Shown here piece after piece: positions 37,253 to 45,224 of a stretch of DNA of 64,000 nucleotides (position 1 is its first letter; the number at the start of each line of letters is the position of its first letter). This stretch comes from Maliibacterium massiliense. Its GTDB lineage: Bacteria > Bacillota > Clostridia > Christensenellales > Maliibacteriaceae. A model generated the notes under the pieces. It had not been told where the DNA came from and searched no databases. It was given only the letters and a program-made list of their open reading frames with translations. The position numbers were made by a program, and so were the translations under genes. The DNA lies in NCBI RefSeq assembly GCF_900604345.1, contig NZ_LR026983.1, positions 434,001 through 498,000 on the forward strand. Direction: 5' to 3'.

Positions 37253-37977
37253 CAGCAATGCAGGCGCGCGCGGAACATGCTCTTGCCGCCGCAGTCGCCC
37301 TGCACGATGGCGCAGCCCTCCAAGCGCTGCACGCGCATGTCCACAGGCTGGTCTACCAGCACCTGACTTATGTACTGCATGTCCACCGCACGGATCGTTT
37401 CCCCGCCAGCGGCCTGCCAGGCGTCCGTGATCCAGTCTAAGTAGCGGGCGTTGTTGACGTGATTGTTCAAGTCCAGATCACAGTAGCGCGCGGTGCGCGT
37501 CATCACCACGGGCGCGTCCTGCGCCACTGCAGGCAGTTTCTCCTTATCGTAGGGGCCGAACATCGTCTTTTCCGGCAGATATGGATAGTCCACAGGCCAC
37601 AGTTTGGGGGGAATCGGGCGCATTTTGGGCAGCCGCACCAGCGCGCACGAGGCCGCGCTGCGCGCGATCTCCCGATCGTCCTCCCCGAAAAAGAGCACCT
37701 CGCGCCATACCAATATGCCCTGCGCGCCGCGGCACCAGGTGGTGATTTTGAGGTTCTCGTGTAGGCGGGGCGTGCCCCGCATCTCCAGATGGCTGTTGAT
37801 TAACACCCACGCCAGTTGGTGCTGCTCGCGCATCCAAATATTGCCCGCGCCGTTGTAAGCGTCGTGATGCTCGGCGGCCGCCTCCACCCCCGCGGCAAAG
37901 GCGGAGTACTTCCAGTTGCCCTGCGCGTCCAAATCCATCATGCGCACGTCCATGCGCTCCTTCCATATCGCTTCCAT
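37252..37977 (-). CDS. Acyl-ACP thioesterase
   Basis: 241-residue double hotdog-fold enzyme that releases free fatty acids from acyl carrier protein. The N-terminal hotdog begins KERMDVRMMDLDAQGNWKYS and carries LAWVLINSHLEM; the C-terminal hotdog has the catalytic segment YCDLDLNNHVNNARYLDW near residues 175-192, where D, N, H are the conserved residues of the FatA/bacterial TE family. ATG 37977 follows GAAGGAG at ten bases. The frame is open far upstream without family similarity. It heads the operon thioesterase-glycosylase-M20, which has no obvious metabolic theme. Confidence 0.92.
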   Translation of the reverse strand: MEAIWKERMDVRMMDLDAQGNWKYSAFAAGVEAAAEHHDAYNGAGNIWMREQHQLAWVLINSHLEMRGTPRLHENLKITTWCRGAQGILVWREVLFFGEDDREIARSAASCALVRLPKMRPIPPKLWPVDYPYLPEKTMFGPYDKEKLPAVAQDAPVVMTRTARYCDLDLNNHVNNARYLDWITDAWQAAGGETIRAVDMQYISQVLVDQPVDMRVQRLEGCAIVQGDCGGKSMFRARLHC

Positions 37978-38009
37978 ATTTCCTTTACTCCTTCTATAAA
38001 ACAGTGCAG

Positions 38010-38870
38010 CTACGCTTTCGCGTCCCTGCGGTAGAGCTTGCACACTTGAAACAGCCAGGGCGCCCCCAGGGAGAGCCACAGGCCCATCAGCGCGTAGCGC
38101 AGCCCATCGGCGGGCACGCTGGCGCCTAGCAGCGCCTTGAGGCCCGCGCGCAGCGCGAGCGCCGTGCCGATGCCCAGCGCCATCTTCAGCGCATGCTGCC
38201 AAAAATGCGCCCGCACTTGCAGGCGCACGTAGCGCACTTCAAGCACATATCCCAGCGCCGCGGCGATGAGCATGCCCCCCGTCTTCCACACGCCGCTGTC
38301 CCACACCAGGGCCATGCCCAGCGCGGCCGGCACGATCAAAAGGAGCATGCGCCAGGGGTGCGCCTCGTCCAGCAACACGTGGGCAAGTTTGCCCAGCGCC
38401 AGTGCGCAGAGGACGCCCAGCGCCAGCCCCAGCGCCACGTCCTGCCAGGTGTGCACCCGGCAGTAGATGCGCGACAGGCCCACCAGCAGGATACCCAGCG
38501 CCAGCAGCACGCGCTGCCAGAAGCGCCTGTAGCGCCCCATCAGCGCCGCGCCCAGCACCGCGGCCGCTTGGCTGTGGCCCGAGGGCATGGAATAGCCCGT
38601 GGCCGTCTCCATGCGCAAGGGGGGGATGTATCCCTGCACGCCACGCGTCCAGGGGCGCGGCACCTTGAGGATCATCTTGACGATGCCGTTGCAAAACGCG
38701 CTGGTCATGCAGATGATACCCAGCTGAAAGCCGAATTTCTTGTCCACGCACCAAAGAAAGAGCATCACCACCACCACGCTTGCCACGTCCTCACCCAGCA
38801 TTGTAACGCCCTGCGCAAGCACGTCCAGCACCGGATGGATGAACTGCTGCATCCACAAAATCGCCTCCAC
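38010..38870 (-). CDS. PAP2 family membrane phosphatase
   Basis: 286-residue integral membrane phosphatase with about six to eight hydrophobic helices. The three PAP2 motifs are present: KMILKVPRPW (KxxxxxxRP), SMPSGHSQAAA (PSGH with the first catalytic His) and SRIYCRVHTWQDVALG (SRxxxxxHxxxD). Substrates in this family include undecaprenyl pyrophosphate, phosphatidic acid and phosphatidylglycerophosphate; which one is not clear. Clostridial homologues start MEAI..LQ, so I use GTG 38870, five bases after GGGGGAG. An ATG at 38906 would add 12 residues without a good site. The C-terminal extension of about 90 residues beyond motif 3 is hydrophobic. Confidence 0.88.
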   Translation of the reverse strand: MEAILWMQQFIHPVLDVLAQGVTMLGEDVASVVVVMLFLWCVDKKFGFQLGIICMTSAFCNGIVKMILKVPRPWTRGVQGYIPPLRMETATGYSMPSGHSQAAAVLGAALMGRYRRFWQRVLLALGILLVGLSRIYCRVHTWQDVALGLALGVLCALALGKLAHVLLDEAHPWRMLLLIVPAALGMALVWDSGVWKTGGMLIAAALGYVLEVRYVRLQVRAHFWQHALKMALGIGTALALRAGLKALLGASVPADGLRYALMGLWLSLGAPWLFQVCKLYRRDAKA

Positions 38871-38983
38871 GCGCGCTCCCCCTTTTTCCGAAAAGGCCAT
38901 GCCCAAATATGCTTTATTCTACCATAAAAAACAGCCCGTCAAAAGGGCGTTCCCCCTTTGATCGGGCCAGTGCAAGCTTGCCG

Positions 38984-39904
38984 TTAACGGTTGATCTGGT
39001 TGAGATCGTAGGGCGTCTGCTGGTAGACGCAGTAGTTGAGCCAATTGGAAAAAAGCAGGTTGGCGTGCCCCCGCCAGCACACGGCGGGCGGCTGGGCGGG
39101 GTCGTCATCGGGATAGTAGTGACAGGGCACCTGGATCGGCAGGCCCTTGGCGATATCCCGTTCGTACTCCTTTTTGAGGGTGTCCGCATCGTACTCCGCG
39201 TGGCCCGTTACAAACACGTGCCGCCCGTCGTGGGTGGCCACGATATAGACGCCCGCCTCGAGCGACTCGGCCAGGATGTCGAGCTCCTCCACCTTTTCGA
39301 TGTCTTTGCGCCGCACCTCGGTGTGGCGGGAGTGGGGTGCGTAGAACACGTCGTCAAAGCCGCGCAGCAGCTGGTTGTTTTGCACGCACGCGCGGTGTGG
39401 AAACACCCCGAACATCTTGCTGGGCAGGGCGTACTTGGGCACGCCGTAGTGGTAATACAGCCCCGCCTGGGCTGCCCAGCAGATGTAGAGCGTGGAGTAG
39501 ACGTTGCGCCGCGCCCACTTCATGAGCGATTTAAGCTCGTCCCAGTAGTTGACCTCCTCAAACGAGAGGTTCTCCACCGGCGCGCCGGTGATGATCAGCC
39601 CGTCGAACTTCTCCTCGCGCACCTGCTGGAGCGTCTTGTAGAACGTCGCCAGATGGGAGGGCGATGTGTTGCGCGAGACGTGGCTTGCCGGATGCAGAAA
39701 GGTGATGTCCACCTGCAGCGATGTGTTGCCCAGCAGGCGCAGCAGCTGCGTCTCGGTGGTGACTTTGGTGGGCATCAGGTTCATGATGGCGATGCGCAAG
39801 GGGCGGATGTCCTGCGTCATGGCGCGCGCCTCGCTCATCACGAAGATATTCTCATTTTGCAGCGTTTGGTATGCCGGCAGATTGCCGGGGATTCTTACAG
39901 GCAT
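38984..39904 (-). CDS. metA: Homoserine O-acyltransferase (MetA)
   Basis: 306-residue class I glutamine-amidotransferase-like enzyme that acylates homoserine, committing it to methionine. [20 protein letters not shown] at the start and the [21 protein letters not shown] stretch (written here in part) are hallmarks of MetA. The acyl-accepting cysteine is in [15 protein letters not shown] near 142, with [10 protein letters not shown] holding the His-Glu dyad. Many Firmicutes MetA proteins use acetyl-CoA rather than succinyl-CoA; the deciding residue was not judged. It lies 40 bases downstream of asnA with GAAAGGGGGAAG before ATG 39904, so both belong to one transcript. Confidence 0.95.
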   Translation of the reverse strand: MPVRIPGNLPAYQTLQNENIFVMSEARAMTQDIRPLRIAIMNLMPTKVTTETQLLRLLGNTSLQVDITFLHPASHVSRNTSPSHLATFYKTLQQVREEKFDGLIITGAPVENLSFEEVNYWDELKSLMKWARRNVYSTLYICWAAQAGLYYHYGVPKYALPSKMFGVFPHRACVQNNQLLRGFDDVFYAPHSRHTEVRRKDIEKVEELDILAESLEAGVYIVATHDGRHVFVTGHAEYDADTLKKEYERDIAKGLPIQVPCHYYPDDDPAQPPAVCWRGHANLLFSNWLNYCVYQQTPYDLNQINR

Positions 39905-39944
39905 GCATCTTCCCCCTTTCGCTTATTCCGCATGCGCCGAGCAT

Positions 39945-40949
39945 CTATAGTAGCTCAATGCCCGCCTGGCGGCAGTCCTCCAGCTCCTGTTCGGGCCAGG
40001 CGGACACCTGCACCTCGCCGATGTGCGCCTTGTTTAAAAAGAACATGCACAGCCGGGACTGGCCGATGCCCCCGCCCGCGGTCTGGGGCAGCGCACCCGC
40101 GAGCAGCTGGCGCTGAAAGTCCAGCTGCGCCCGTTCGGGGCAGCCCGCCTCGCGCAGCTGGGAGAGCAGCGCCTCGCGGTTGACCCGAATGCCCATGCTG
40201 GAAAGCTCAAAAGCGCAGTCCAGCAGCGGGTTGTAAAAGACGATATCGCCGTTGAGGCGCCAGTCGTCATAGTCGGGCGCGCGCCCGTCGTGGATCTGAC
40301 CCGAGCGCAGCGCGCCGCCGATCTGGCTGATGAACACCGCGCCGTGCGCACGCACGGCCGCGTCCTCGCGCTCCTTGGACGTAAGGTTGGGGTACCTATC
40401 CTCCAGCTGCTGCGCCGAAAGGAAGGTGATTTTTTCGGGCAGCTGCACCGAAAGCTGCGGGAAGGCCGCGGTGATAAACCGCTCCGTCTTCTTAAATACA
40501 TGGTAGATGCGCTGCACCAAGTCCTGCAGGGTGGACATGTTGCGGCGCTGCTCGTCGATGATGACCTCCCAGTCCCACTGGTCCACATAGATGGAGTGCA
40601 GGTTATCGGTATCCTCGTCGCGCCGGATGGCGTTCATATCGGTGTAGAGCCCCTCGCCCACGCCAAAGCCGTAGCGCTTGAGCGCCATGCGCTTCCACTT
40701 GGCCAGGGAGTGCACGATCTCCAGCGGGCGGTCGGGCGTCTCCTTGGTGGTGAAGGACACCGGACGCTCCACGCCGCTGAGGTTATCGTTCAAGCCCGAC
40801 TGCGGGTAGACGAAAAGCGGCGCCGAGACGCGCATCAAGCGCAGCGCCTGGGCGAGTTCCCGCTCAAAATAATCCTTGAGCATCTTGATGGCCGCCTCCG
40901 TCTGGCGGATATCCAGCTTGGCGCGATACCCCTCGGGTAAAATCAGCAT
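39945..40949 (-). CDS. asnA: Aspartate--ammonia ligase (asparagine synthetase A)
   Basis: 334-residue cytosolic enzyme that makes asparagine from aspartate, ammonia and ATP, with a class II synthetase-like fold. LRVSAPLFVYPQSGLNDNLSG is mostly visible near 40-58, then ALKRYGFGVGEGLYTDMNAI, LHSIYVDQWDWE (about 117-128) and the C-terminal TAGGGIGQSRLCMFFLNKAH. These are diagnostic of AsnA. CAAAGGGGAGGAAC precedes ATG 40949. It is the first gene of an asnA-metA unit with its own promoter. Confidence 0.97.
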   Translation of the reverse strand: MLILPEGYRAKLDIRQTEAAIKMLKDYFERELAQALRLMRVSAPLFVYPQSGLNDNLSGVERPVSFTTKETPDRPLEIVHSLAKWKRMALKRYGFGVGEGLYTDMNAIRRDEDTDNLHSIYVDQWDWEVIIDEQRRNMSTLQDLVQRIYHVFKKTERFITAAFPQLSVQLPEKITFLSAQQLEDRYPNLTSKEREDAAVRAHGAVFISQIGGALRSGQIHDGRAPDYDDWRLNGDIVFYNPLLDCAFELSSMGIRVNREALLSQLREAGCPERAQLDFQRQLLAGALPQTAGGGIGQSRLCMFFLNKAHIGEVQVSAWPEQELEDCRQAGIELL

Positions 40950-40999
40950 CGGTGTTCCTCCCCTTTGCGTCGCTCTGTAAAAACAAAAGAACGTCTTTT

Positions 41000-41029
41000 A
41001 CTATAGCATGCGCCGGCCCGTTTGCACAA
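41000..41029 (-). promoter_or_regulatory. Promoter of asnA-metA
   Basis: TTGTGC (41029-41024) and TATAGT (41005-41000) are 18 bases apart on the minus strand, about 50 bases before the asnA start. Confidence 0.7.
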
Positions 41030-41136
41030 GAGGGCCGTCCACATGGCGTGGGACGTCAAACCGCCCGCCCAAAACAGCATTTTATGGAAATTTCCCTTAA
41101 AAAACGTTTGCGCCCGCGCTTTTGCGTAATATTTGC

Positions 41137-41165
41137 TTGCATCATAGGTTGGCGGGCATTATAAT
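41137..41165 (+). promoter_or_regulatory. Promoter of the MarR gene and its leader
   Basis: TTGCAT (41137-41142) and TATAAT (41160-41165) are exactly 17 bases apart. Transcription would begin near 41172, giving a 5' UTR of about 170 bases that starts just before the structured segment at 41178. Confidence 0.8.
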
Positions 41166-41177
41166 GATTTCTATCGT

Positions 41178-41322
41178 TATGGTTTATACAATGCTATTAA
41201 TATGGAAATAAACTATCAAGTTTCGTCTCCGGCGTATAAACGAAACTATTGTATAGTCCGTAGCATTGGCATGACGTCCTGGCAGTAGATACGTGTTGAC
41301 TAATCGCAAAGGATAAACCATA
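41178..41322 (+). ncRNA. Candidate structured leader RNA of the MarR gene (unclassified)
   Basis: The UTR holds nested complementary segments, all perfect. TATGGTTTAT (41178-41187) pairs with ATAAACCATA (41313-41322). Inside it CAATGCTA (41189-41196) pairs with TAGCATTG (41261-41268). Inside that AGTTTCGT (41219-41226) pairs with ACGAAACT (41240-41247), and is extended across an internal loop by ACTAT (41212-41216) with ATAGT (41253-41257). The outer 3' strand ends six bases before the AAGGAG site, so its formation could affect translation. It does not match a riboswitch class I can recall. The same repeats could instead be operator DNA for the MarR protein. Confidence 0.55.
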
Positions 41323-41345
41323 CATCAAAAGGAGTGACTTCATTT

Positions 41346-41789
41346 ATGTTTCATCTGGACGAAAAAAACACCCAGAAATTCGCAACGCTGATGCAATTGC
41401 TGGACCGCCGCATCCTGCGTCCCTTCTACACACGGCAGCGTTATGACCTTTCCCCGCTGCAGATCAACGTGCTGTTGCTGCTGGATAAGGACGTATCGCT
41501 CTCTATGAGCCAGATCGCCTACCAGCTGGATATTTCCAAGCCCAACGTCACCCCCATTGTGGACCGGCTGATCGATGGGGATTACGTGGTGCGCATCCCC
41601 AGCAAGGTGGACCGCCGCGTCATCGAAATCCGCGCCACGGAGAAGGGGCAGAAATTCATCCGCAGCATCCGCAGCGACATGCGCAAGATGCTCGAGGGGC
41701 GCTTTGCCAACGTGAATGAAGAAAAGTTTTCTCAATTTATCCAGTCCATGGACGTGTGCATCGATTTTATCTCGGGGCTGGACGAATAG
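41346..41789 (+). CDS. MarR family transcriptional regulator
   Basis: 147-residue winged helix-turn-helix repressor. The DNA-binding core is LSPLQINVLLLLDKD, SMSQIAYQLDISKPNVTPIV (about 57-76, helix-turn-helix) and the wing DYVVRIPSKVDRRVIEIRAT. Helices at both ends (FATLMQLLDRRILRPF and the C-terminal FSQFIQSMDVCIDFISGL) should form the dimer. Ligand and regulon are unknown; the gene is alone between its own promoter and a strong hairpin. ATG 41346 is used with AAAAGGAG upstream; a GTG at 41334 overlaps that site and is rejected. Confidence 0.93.
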   Translation: MFHLDEKNTQKFATLMQLLDRRILRPFYTRQRYDLSPLQINVLLLLDKDVSLSMSQIAYQLDISKPNVTPIVDRLIDGDYVVRIPSKVDRRVIEIRATEKGQKFIRSIRSDMRKMLEGRFANVNEEKFSQFIQSMDVCIDFISGLDE

Positions 41790-41838
41790 CCCAAGGTCCA
41801 TACGCGGCGCGTGGGCATTGCGCCCACCAAAACCGTTT

Positions 41839-41877
41839 TATACAAAGCAGGCGCAGTTTATGCGCCTGCTTTGTATA
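41839..41877. terminator. 17-bp perfect hairpin after the MarR gene
   Basis: TATACAAAGCAGGCGCA and TGCGCCTGCTTTGTATA form a perfect 17-bp stem with a GTTTA loop, 50 bases after the MarR stop. There is no clean T-run on either side (TTTGTATATAAA), so a classic terminator is likely but not certain. Confidence 0.6.
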
Positions 41878-41992
41878 TAAAGGCAGCTTTTCCCTTTTGC
41901 ATCCCGCTGTTTTCCTGTAAAATGATTTTGTATGCCTTTCCCGCGATGCGGGCGGCGCATACGCAATGCACGCTTGGAAGGACACACCACCC

Positions 41993-42880
41993 ATGTACTA
42001 TTTTATCATCAACCCGGTGGCGCGCCACGGGCGCTGCATGCGCATCGCGCCCAGGGTGCTGGCCATGCTCGATGCGCGCGGCATCCCCTATGCGGCTGCC
42101 TACACCCAGGCTCCCGGCCACGCCACCGCCCTGGCAGCCGAAGCCGCGGCTGCCGGCTACGCCAACATCGTGGTGGTGGGCGGCGACGGCACCATCTACG
42201 AGGCCGTGCAGGGCGTATCCGCGTACAATGTGCGCCTGGGCTTTATCCCCGCGGGCACAGGCAACGACTTTGTAAAGTCCCTGGGCATCCCCGTCCACCC
42301 CGAGCGGGCGCTTGAGGCGCTGCTCGCCGCCCAGCCGCATCCGGTGCGCGTAGGCCTGTGCAACGGAAGAGTTTTCCTCAACATCGCAAGCCTGGGCTTT
42401 GACGCGGCGGTTGTGGCGTGGACCGCACGCTTTAAAAAGCGCTTATCCGGCATGTTTGCCTATCTGTGCGGCGTCATCGCCGCGGTGTTTACCTACCGCA
42501 GCATGCAGGTCACCATGCGCATCGACGGCCGGGAGCAATCCCAGAAGGTGCTGCTGATGGCCATCGCCAACGGGCAGTACTACGGCGGCGGCATGCGCGT
42601 GGCGCCGGAGGCATCCGTGCAGGACGAGTACCTGGATATCTGCATCGTGCGCAGCGTGCCCAACATCGTCATCCCCTTTCTGCTACCGCTGTTTATCACG
42701 GGAAGGCATCTGCGCTTTAAAAAGTTGGTGCGCTACGTGCGCTGCCGCAGCTTTGAGATCCGCGCGCCGGGGCGCGCGCTCAATGTCGATGGCGAGCTGA
42801 TCCACTTTGAGGCGGACGTGCACTGCAAAATTGCGCCCCGTTCCCTCTGCGTACTGGCGCCTGAGGGCCAATTGCAGTAG
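41993..42880 (+). CDS. YegS/DagK-type lipid kinase
   Basis: 295-residue diacylglycerol-kinase catalytic-domain protein, phosphorylating a membrane lipid such as diacylglycerol, undecaprenol or a sphingoid-like lipid at the membrane face. FIINPVARHGRC at the start, VVVGGDGTIYEAVQGV (about 57-72, GGDGT nucleotide motif), GFIPAGTGNDFVKSL and FLNIASLGFDAAVV (about 127-140) are family landmarks. The C-terminal NVDGELIHFE carries the conserved DGE. ATG 41993 follows GGAAGGA by ten bases. An ATG at 41966 would add nine residues with no site. Confidence 0.92.
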   Translation: MYYFIINPVARHGRCMRIAPRVLAMLDARGIPYAAAYTQAPGHATALAAEAAAAGYANIVVVGGDGTIYEAVQGVSAYNVRLGFIPAGTGNDFVKSLGIPVHPERALEALLAAQPHPVRVGLCNGRVFLNIASLGFDAAVVAWTARFKKRLSGMFAYLCGVIAAVFTYRSMQVTMRIDGREQSQKVLLMAIANGQYYGGGMRVAPEASVQDEYLDICIVRSVPNIVIPFLLPLFITGRHLRFKKLVRYVRCRSFEIRAPGRALNVDGELIHFEADVHCKIAPRSLCVLAPEGQLQ

Positions 42881-42928
42881 AATGGTACTGTCAATATAGG
42901 ATCGTCTACCAATGGAGGTTTTGCATCT

Positions 42929-44158
42929 ATGAAGTATATCGTGCTTATCGGCGACGGCATGGCGGACCGCCCCATCGAAAGCCTGGGCGGGCGCACACCG
43001 CTACAGTATGCCAACATTCCCCATATGGACAAGATTGCCTCGCTGGGCGAGGAGGGGCTGGTGCGTACCATCCCCATCGGCTGCCCGCCGGGCAGCGATA
43101 CGGGCAACCTCTCCATCATGGGCTATAACCCCAAGCTGGTCTACACCGGCCGCTCCCCGCTGGAGGCGGTGAGCCTGGGCGTGGATATGTGCCCTGCGGA
43201 TATCGCGCTGCGCTGCAACCTGGTCACTCTCTCGGATGCCCCTACCTTTGCGGCGCGCACCATGGTATCCCACTCCGCCGGCGGCATCACGCAGGAAGAG
43301 GCCGTTCCCCTGGTGGATGCGCTCAACGCGCACTTTGCCACCGATAAGCTCTCCTTTGTCTTTGGCGCGTCCTACCGCCACGTGACGGTGATGCGCGACC
43401 GCGGCGATATCGATCTTGCCCAACTGACCACCTATCCCCCCCACGAGCACGTGGACGCGCCTGTAGGCGACATCCTGCCCACAGGCCCCCTGTCGGAGGA
43501 GCTGCGCGACCTGATCCGGCGCAGCGTGCCGCTGTTGGAGGGCCACCCCATCAACCGCGCGCGCAGGGAAAAGGGGCTGCCCATGGCCAACGCCATCTGG
43601 TTCTGGGGCGAGGGGCGCAAGCCCGATCTGGTGCCGCTGACCGCGCGTACGGGCCTTTCGGGCAGCGTGGTCTCCGCCGTGCCGCTGATCCACGGCATCG
43701 GCCAGTGCGCGGGGCTGAAGTCCATCTTTGTGCAGGGCGCCACCGCCGATCTGCACACCAACTACGAGGGCAAGGCGCGCGCGGCCATCAAGGCGCTCAA
43801 AGAGGGGGACGACCTGGTGTTCGTGCACATCGAGGCGCCCGATGAGTGCGGCCACGACGGCGACGTAGATGGAAAAATCTCTTCCATTGAGCAGATCGAC
43901 GCGCGCACGCTGGCCGTGCTCATGCAGGAGATGGAAGAGTGGGGCGAGCCCTACCGCCTGCTGCTGATGCCCGACCACGGCACCCCCCTTGCTACGCGCG
44001 CGCATGACGGCGCACCCATCCCCTTTGCACTCTACGACAGCCGCACCCAGGTCGAAACGGGGCGCACCTACGACGAGGCGTGCGCTGCGGCCACCGGATT
44101 GATGGTGGAGGAGGGGCACAGCCTGCTGTTCCGCCTGCTGGAGCGTCCGCAGGTATAG
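42929..44158 (+). CDS. ApgM-type phosphoglycerate mutase / proposed homoserine kinase
   Basis: 409-residue alkaline-phosphatase-superfamily protein. VLIGDGMADRPIESLGGRTP (metal and phospho-acceptor region), GSDTGNLSIMGYNP, GRSPLEAVSLGV, VHIEAPDECGHDGD and LMPDHGTP show the archaeal-type cofactor-independent phosphoglycerate mutase fold. A bacterial clade of this family has been proposed to be a homoserine kinase replacing ThrB, based on gene neighbourhood. The present sequence belongs to that length class and its genome carries hom and metA in this window, but no thr gene is adjacent. Both roles remain open. It follows the lipid kinase by 48 bases on the same strand, with AATGGAGG before ATG 42929. 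Confidence 0.85.
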   Translation: MKYIVLIGDGMADRPIESLGGRTPLQYANIPHMDKIASLGEEGLVRTIPIGCPPGSDTGNLSIMGYNPKLVYTGRSPLEAVSLGVDMCPADIALRCNLVTLSDAPTFAARTMVSHSAGGITQEEAVPLVDALNAHFATDKLSFVFGASYRHVTVMRDRGDIDLAQLTTYPPHEHVDAPVGDILPTGPLSEELRDLIRRSVPLLEGHPINRARREKGLPMANAIWFWGEGRKPDLVPLTARTGLSGSVVSAVPLIHGIGQCAGLKSIFVQGATADLHTNYEGKARAAIKALKEGDDLVFVHIEAPDECGHDGDVDGKISSIEQIDARTLAVLMQEMEEWGEPYRLLLMPDHGTPLATRAHDGAPIPFALYDSRTQVETGRTYDEACAAATGLMVEEGHSLLFRLLERPQV

Positions 44159-44383
44159 ATAATCTGACACAAAACGTGCAGCGCGCCTGGCCTGATAAGC
44201 AAGCCGCTTACCATGGGCATCAAGAACAAAAGCGCTTTGTTCTATGTGCTGCAGGCGCGGTGCTGCTCTCCATCATTGGCGTAAGCATCGGCGGCACGCT
44301 CACCGCGCGCGCCCAGCCTAACGAACACGCAGGCACAGCTGGACGAGTCGTCAGTTGCCACCACAGGCGCCGATGCGCCTGAT

Positions 44384-45160
44384 TTGCGCGACTGGTCCTC
44401 GTCGCTCTCCGGCAATGCGGAAGCGCCGGAGGCAACCCCTACAGCGGTGCCCGCCATCTCGCCGTCCGATCCGGCGGCTTCTCCCACGCCCACCGCCACC
44501 AGAGCTGCCGCCACCCCCAAGCCCCAGCCCACCAAGGCCGCGCCCGCTCGCACGGGCGGCATGCCCTACCGTGTGCTGGTCAATAAGGGCACGCAGGTGG
44601 TCGCGGTCTACGGTAAGGATGCCGCGGGGGAGTATACGATTGCGGCGCGCAACATGGCCTGCTCCACGGGGAGAAGCGGCGGTGTCACGTCTACAGGCAC
44701 CTTTAAGATTTCCAGCAAATACCGTTGGCGCCCGCTTTTGGGCGGCGTGTACGGACAGTATGCCTGCCGCGTGGTGGGCAGCATTCTTTTCCATTCCGTG
44801 CCCTACCGCAGTGCCTCGCCTGATACCCTTAAATGGGAGGAATACAACAAGCTTGGCTCCCCCGTCTCGGATGGCTGCATCCGCCTGCGCTGCATCGACG
44901 CGCTGTGGGTTTACAACTACTGCGCCTCCGGTACCGAGGTTATCATCATAAACGGCGGCGGCTTTTCCGGCGCATCTGGCGGCGTGGGCGTCGCCCGCGT
45001 AGAGTCAACGGGATGGGACCCGACGGCCCCTGATGCGAACAACCCGCATCACCAGGCCACACCGGCACCTACGCCGTCGCCGACACCGACGCCGGCACCA
45101 ACACCGACGCCGGCACCAACACCGACGTCTTCACCGTCACCTACGCCGGCGGTAACCTAA
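44384..45160 (+). CDS. L,D-transpeptidase (YkuD), N-terminal anchor out of frame
   Basis: The open frame from TTG 44384 encodes a 258-residue cell-wall cross-linking enzyme. The YkuD domain spans about residues 60-190: YRVLVNKGTQVVAVYGKD, STGTFKISSKYRW, FHSVPY with the conserved His, and PVSDGCIRL holding the catalytic Cys. A Ser/Thr/Pro/Ala linker precedes it and a 45-residue Thr-Pro-rich tail follows. No signal peptide lies in this frame. A perfect membrane anchor (KRFVLCAAGAVLLSIIGVSI) is encoded at about 44236-44295 in another frame, and the linker resumes in the main frame from about 44330. A one-base indel between roughly 44300 and 44340, real or from assembly, explains this. The true gene probably starts at GTG 44176 or ATG 44213. 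Confidence 0.75.
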   Translation: MRDWSSSLSGNAEAPEATPTAVPAISPSDPAASPTPTATRAAATPKPQPTKAAPARTGGMPYRVLVNKGTQVVAVYGKDAAGEYTIAARNMACSTGRSGGVTSTGTFKISSKYRWRPLLGGVYGQYACRVVGSILFHSVPYRSASPDTLKWEEYNKLGSPVSDGCIRLRCIDALWVYNYCASGTEVIIINGGGFSGASGGVGVARVESTGWDPTAPDANNPHHQATPAPTPSPTPTPAPTPTPAPTPTSSPSPTPAVT

Positions 45161-45177
45161 AGCCTTCCGCAAAAAAG

Positions 45178-45214
45178 CAAGCGCCGCAAGGGATGAACCC
45201 TTGCGGCGCTTTTT
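45178..45214. terminator. Bidirectional terminator between ldt and the 2-hydroxyacid dehydrogenase gene
   Basis: AAGCGCCGCAAGGG and CCCTTGCGGCGCTT form a near-perfect stem followed by TTTTT on the plus strand and by AAGC then TTGCTTTTTTGC on the other strand. Confidence 0.9.
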
Positions 45215-45224
45215 CGCCCGGTCA

